DNA of 6,140 nt from Candidatus Latescibacterota bacterium (lineage in GTDB: Bacteria; JAAXHH01; JACQVL01), in contig JACQVL010000021.1 of the NCBI GenBank assembly GCA_016209865.1, positions 1-6,140 of the forward strand, given 5' to 3'. This document shows positions 5,701-6,140 of this stretch, one piece after another; the stretch's first letter is position 1; every line of letters begins with the position of its first letter. The notes under the pieces were generated by a model. The model was not told the origin of the DNA. It ran no database searches and saw only the letters and a program-made list of their open reading frames with translations. The translations under genes were made by a program, and so were the position numbers.

Positions 5701-6140
5701 GGCCGGCGTCCGTGCTGCCGCCGACGAGGATGACGTTCCGGCCGGCGCCGAACGGATCGGTGATCGATTTCACGAACAGTCCGTCCCCGCCGGGGTACCC
5801 TGCGTCGATGAACGAGTACCGGGTGATGTACAGCCGGCGCATCACCGGGTTGTTCGTGAGGTGGCCGATGACGATCAGGTGGCGGGTGTGGTATTCGTCG
5901 TCGGTGATGGCGGAGCCGGGGAGGATGTCGAGGTCCTCCCCGGTCAGCCGGAGCAGGTGGGCGTGGAGCGAGGCGACCGCCGGGGCAGTGGCCGGACTGT
6001 CTGGCGCGACGATCAGGGCGTCACGGCGGCTCAGCGTCGTGCGTGGCACAGTCCGACGGTAGACGAAATCCCCTCCCATGAGCGACCACGTATCTTGAGA
6101 GAAGCTGTACCTGATTGCGGAGTACGGGTTGACATTCCGC
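2729..6140 (-). CDS. Heparinase II/III-like lyase fused to FG-GAP beta-propeller, 5' partial
   Basis: The frame runs from the right edge to a TGA at 2729-2731. An ATG at 6079 is internal: no ribosome binding site precedes it, and the frame stays open to 6140 with protein-like sequence (NPYSAIRYSF, DTWSL). Numbering from that ATG: residues 1-160 form an alpha/beta region (LIVIGHL, DPFGAGRNVILVGGS). About 165-430 is an aromatic-rich helical region like the toroid of heparinase/alginate lyases, with QNH at 288-290 and GDTGGYGRG at 389-397. Residues 445-472 are a Pro/Ser linker. About 490-730 is a heparinase II/III-like beta domain with SHGHEDTN (516-523) and FHN (548-550), matching family SHGHxD and HN signatures. 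About 750-1116 is a propeller of roughly seven blades. Family members cleave acidic polysaccharides by beta-elimination. Substrate and active-site assignment are inference. Export is likely, but the signal peptide would lie outside the window. Confidence 0.85.
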   Translation of the reverse strand, partial: RNVNPYSAIRYSFSQDTWSLMGGDFVYRRTVPRTTLSRRDALIVAPDSPATAPAVASLHAHLLRLTGEDLDILPGSAITDDEYHTRHLIVIGHLTNNPVMRRLYITRYSFIDAGYPGGDGLFVKSITDPFGAGRNVILVGGSTDAGLIAACDRLAGLIGQTGADLNHLHAVQSTLAIPETPAASEIDRLVADGIASWRVGWTSSPLSSATAYGLYYFLTAHPVWAELFARTLTGSIPAWADRPDDAKAQHVFFGLHQLIHIWDLIELSPCFSDDDRAGIASLLLTLLHHIAHTSYFWPGAIPDGEIRQNHLGFICLSLFYGWRYFTRRHGSDALAYRLPDIERTFNGQARSYKANDDAGCGYAWIIPRQTAHYFLARDDERYFRDGHVRALADLALATIDNRGDECTYGDTGGYGRGVGGALWALAAASWYHGDERYIQAYRRLSGNRPLTVGDLLEGPYRTPELVNPSSSSEPRIPDPESPVSPVFLDTAPLEWVGHHTPFVPRPDARYFDKLALRQSFDPQDEYLLLEGSGTFSHGHEDTNAIVRLTWRDRLWLADADYIRATPQFHNAVVIVKDGESFSPPPVASLVHVSEAGPITVVQTEAAPYNGMAWRRHIVWRKGEYFLILDELTAQTAGEFVVECLWRLLGQMTLRDGDTFVQQDGVTLAVRNADGSRRWVVEEENRGKSNWNAYEHADGVVRVLHQRLARPLSHGERLVFASLFCIADGATVPYTVERLDERTYVVRGAERTDTVRLGEPAEMVKTVAQLRMGHVATVSFDAPICASCRTPSGGLLVGTGTGEIVGIDQEGTVTRLACLDDRPVSLHTADIDGDGRPETLVGTDRARLVVIDADGHVRWERLCDAFFGRETKVTAITAGRDRSGAPLIYAGTTGWHVYAFDGTGEERWRRQIKYHGVTALLAADLDGDGREEVAVGTEYSTPLNLLDDDGRIRWFTWEQVGSEGRSTTEWCGVHLTHLTAADVDGDGRQELIFGTLANTVYVLRVEDGRVVWKANVGGAVTGLFAGDIDGDGRVEVIAGGEHGHLHLFDAAGRRRWHRTVGERLAAVAVADLDGDSCADILAGTPDGRVGVYDRAGGLMADSTLSGTITQLFPDSAGHVTILGGNTVVCVRGERRTS
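2738..2745 (-). promoter_or_regulatory. Internal ribosome binding site for the RAM gene
   Basis: GAGGAGGA on the minus strand, within the last codons of the lyase-propeller gene, lies about five bases before the RAM start. With the ATGA stop/start overlap it indicates translational coupling. Confidence 0.75.
2770..3830 (-). other. C-terminal beta-propeller with five calcium-type DxDGDG repeats
   Basis: Roughly residues 750-1116 (from the ATG at 6079) repeat a blade pattern: a strand ending in GT or GG, a strand such as LVVIDADG or VYAFDGTG, then RW, then a DxDGDG loop. The loops are at 3614-3658, 3332-3376, 3158-3202, 3023-3067 and 2891-2935. The last is DGDS instead of DGDG. The second blade has GRDRSGAP in place of the loop, and the final blade is also degenerate. 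FG-GAP/VCBS loops of this kind bind calcium in extracellular proteins, and the RW strands recall PQQ-type blades. A likely role is carbohydrate or surface binding. Confidence 0.75.
4695..4723 (+). repeat. Tandem GGGGATTCGGGGTC repeat inside the lyase linker
   Basis: GGGGATTCGGGGTC (4695-4708) is followed at once by a second copy with one extra T (4709-4723). It lies on the non-coding strand of the lyase-propeller gene and encodes part of its Pro/Ser-rich linker (SEPRIPDPESP on the coding strand). Four runs of four G separated by 4, 2 and 4 bases fit the G-quadruplex pattern on the template strand. Confidence 0.7.

Overview
This is a 6.1 kb GC-rich bacterial window with five protein-coding genes. 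The two outermost genes run off the ends. No rRNA, tRNA, CRISPR array or transposase is visible. Gene content and style suggest a free-living or host-associated environmental bacterium from a GC-rich, poorly cultured lineage. I think of Poribacteria-, Latescibacteria- or Chloroflexota-like genomes, which carry similar heparinase-type proteins, stand-alone Lrp/RAM proteins and AzgA permeases. That placement is a recollection-based guess, not something the sequence proves.

Layout from left to right. (1) Positions 1-969, minus strand: the N-terminal 323 residues of an AzgA/NCS2-type purine-base permease, continuing past the left edge. (2) Positions 970-1449: a long, unusually AT-rich intergenic region between two divergent genes, holding several short perfect inverted repeats, a CRP/FNR-like dyad and weak promoter-like boxes. 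(3) Positions 1450-1662, plus strand: a 70-residue uncharacterised helical protein with a very good ribosome binding site. (4) Positions 1702-2334, minus strand: a 210-residue P-loop protein resembling nucleotide/nucleoside kinases. (5) Positions 2433-2732, minus strand: a 99-residue stand-alone RAM (Lrp/AsnC effector-binding) domain without a DNA-binding domain. (6) Positions 2729-6140, minus strand: a very large protein, at least 1136 residues, that joins an alpha/beta N-terminal region, a heparinase II/III-like polysaccharide-lyase module and a C-terminal propeller of about seven blades with FG-GAP/EF-hand-like DxDGDG repeats. The open frame continues to the right edge, so the true start lies outside the window.

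The three genes from 6140 down to 1702 probably form one minus-strand transcription unit. The lyase-propeller gene and the RAM gene share an ATGA stop/start overlap, and the kinase-like gene follows after 98 bp. A working idea is an accessory polysaccharide-use locus, in which the lyase-propeller protein acts on acidic glycans and the small RAM protein senses a metabolite. The functional link is inference only. The purine permease is separated by the regulatory-looking AT-rich region and is probably an independent unit.
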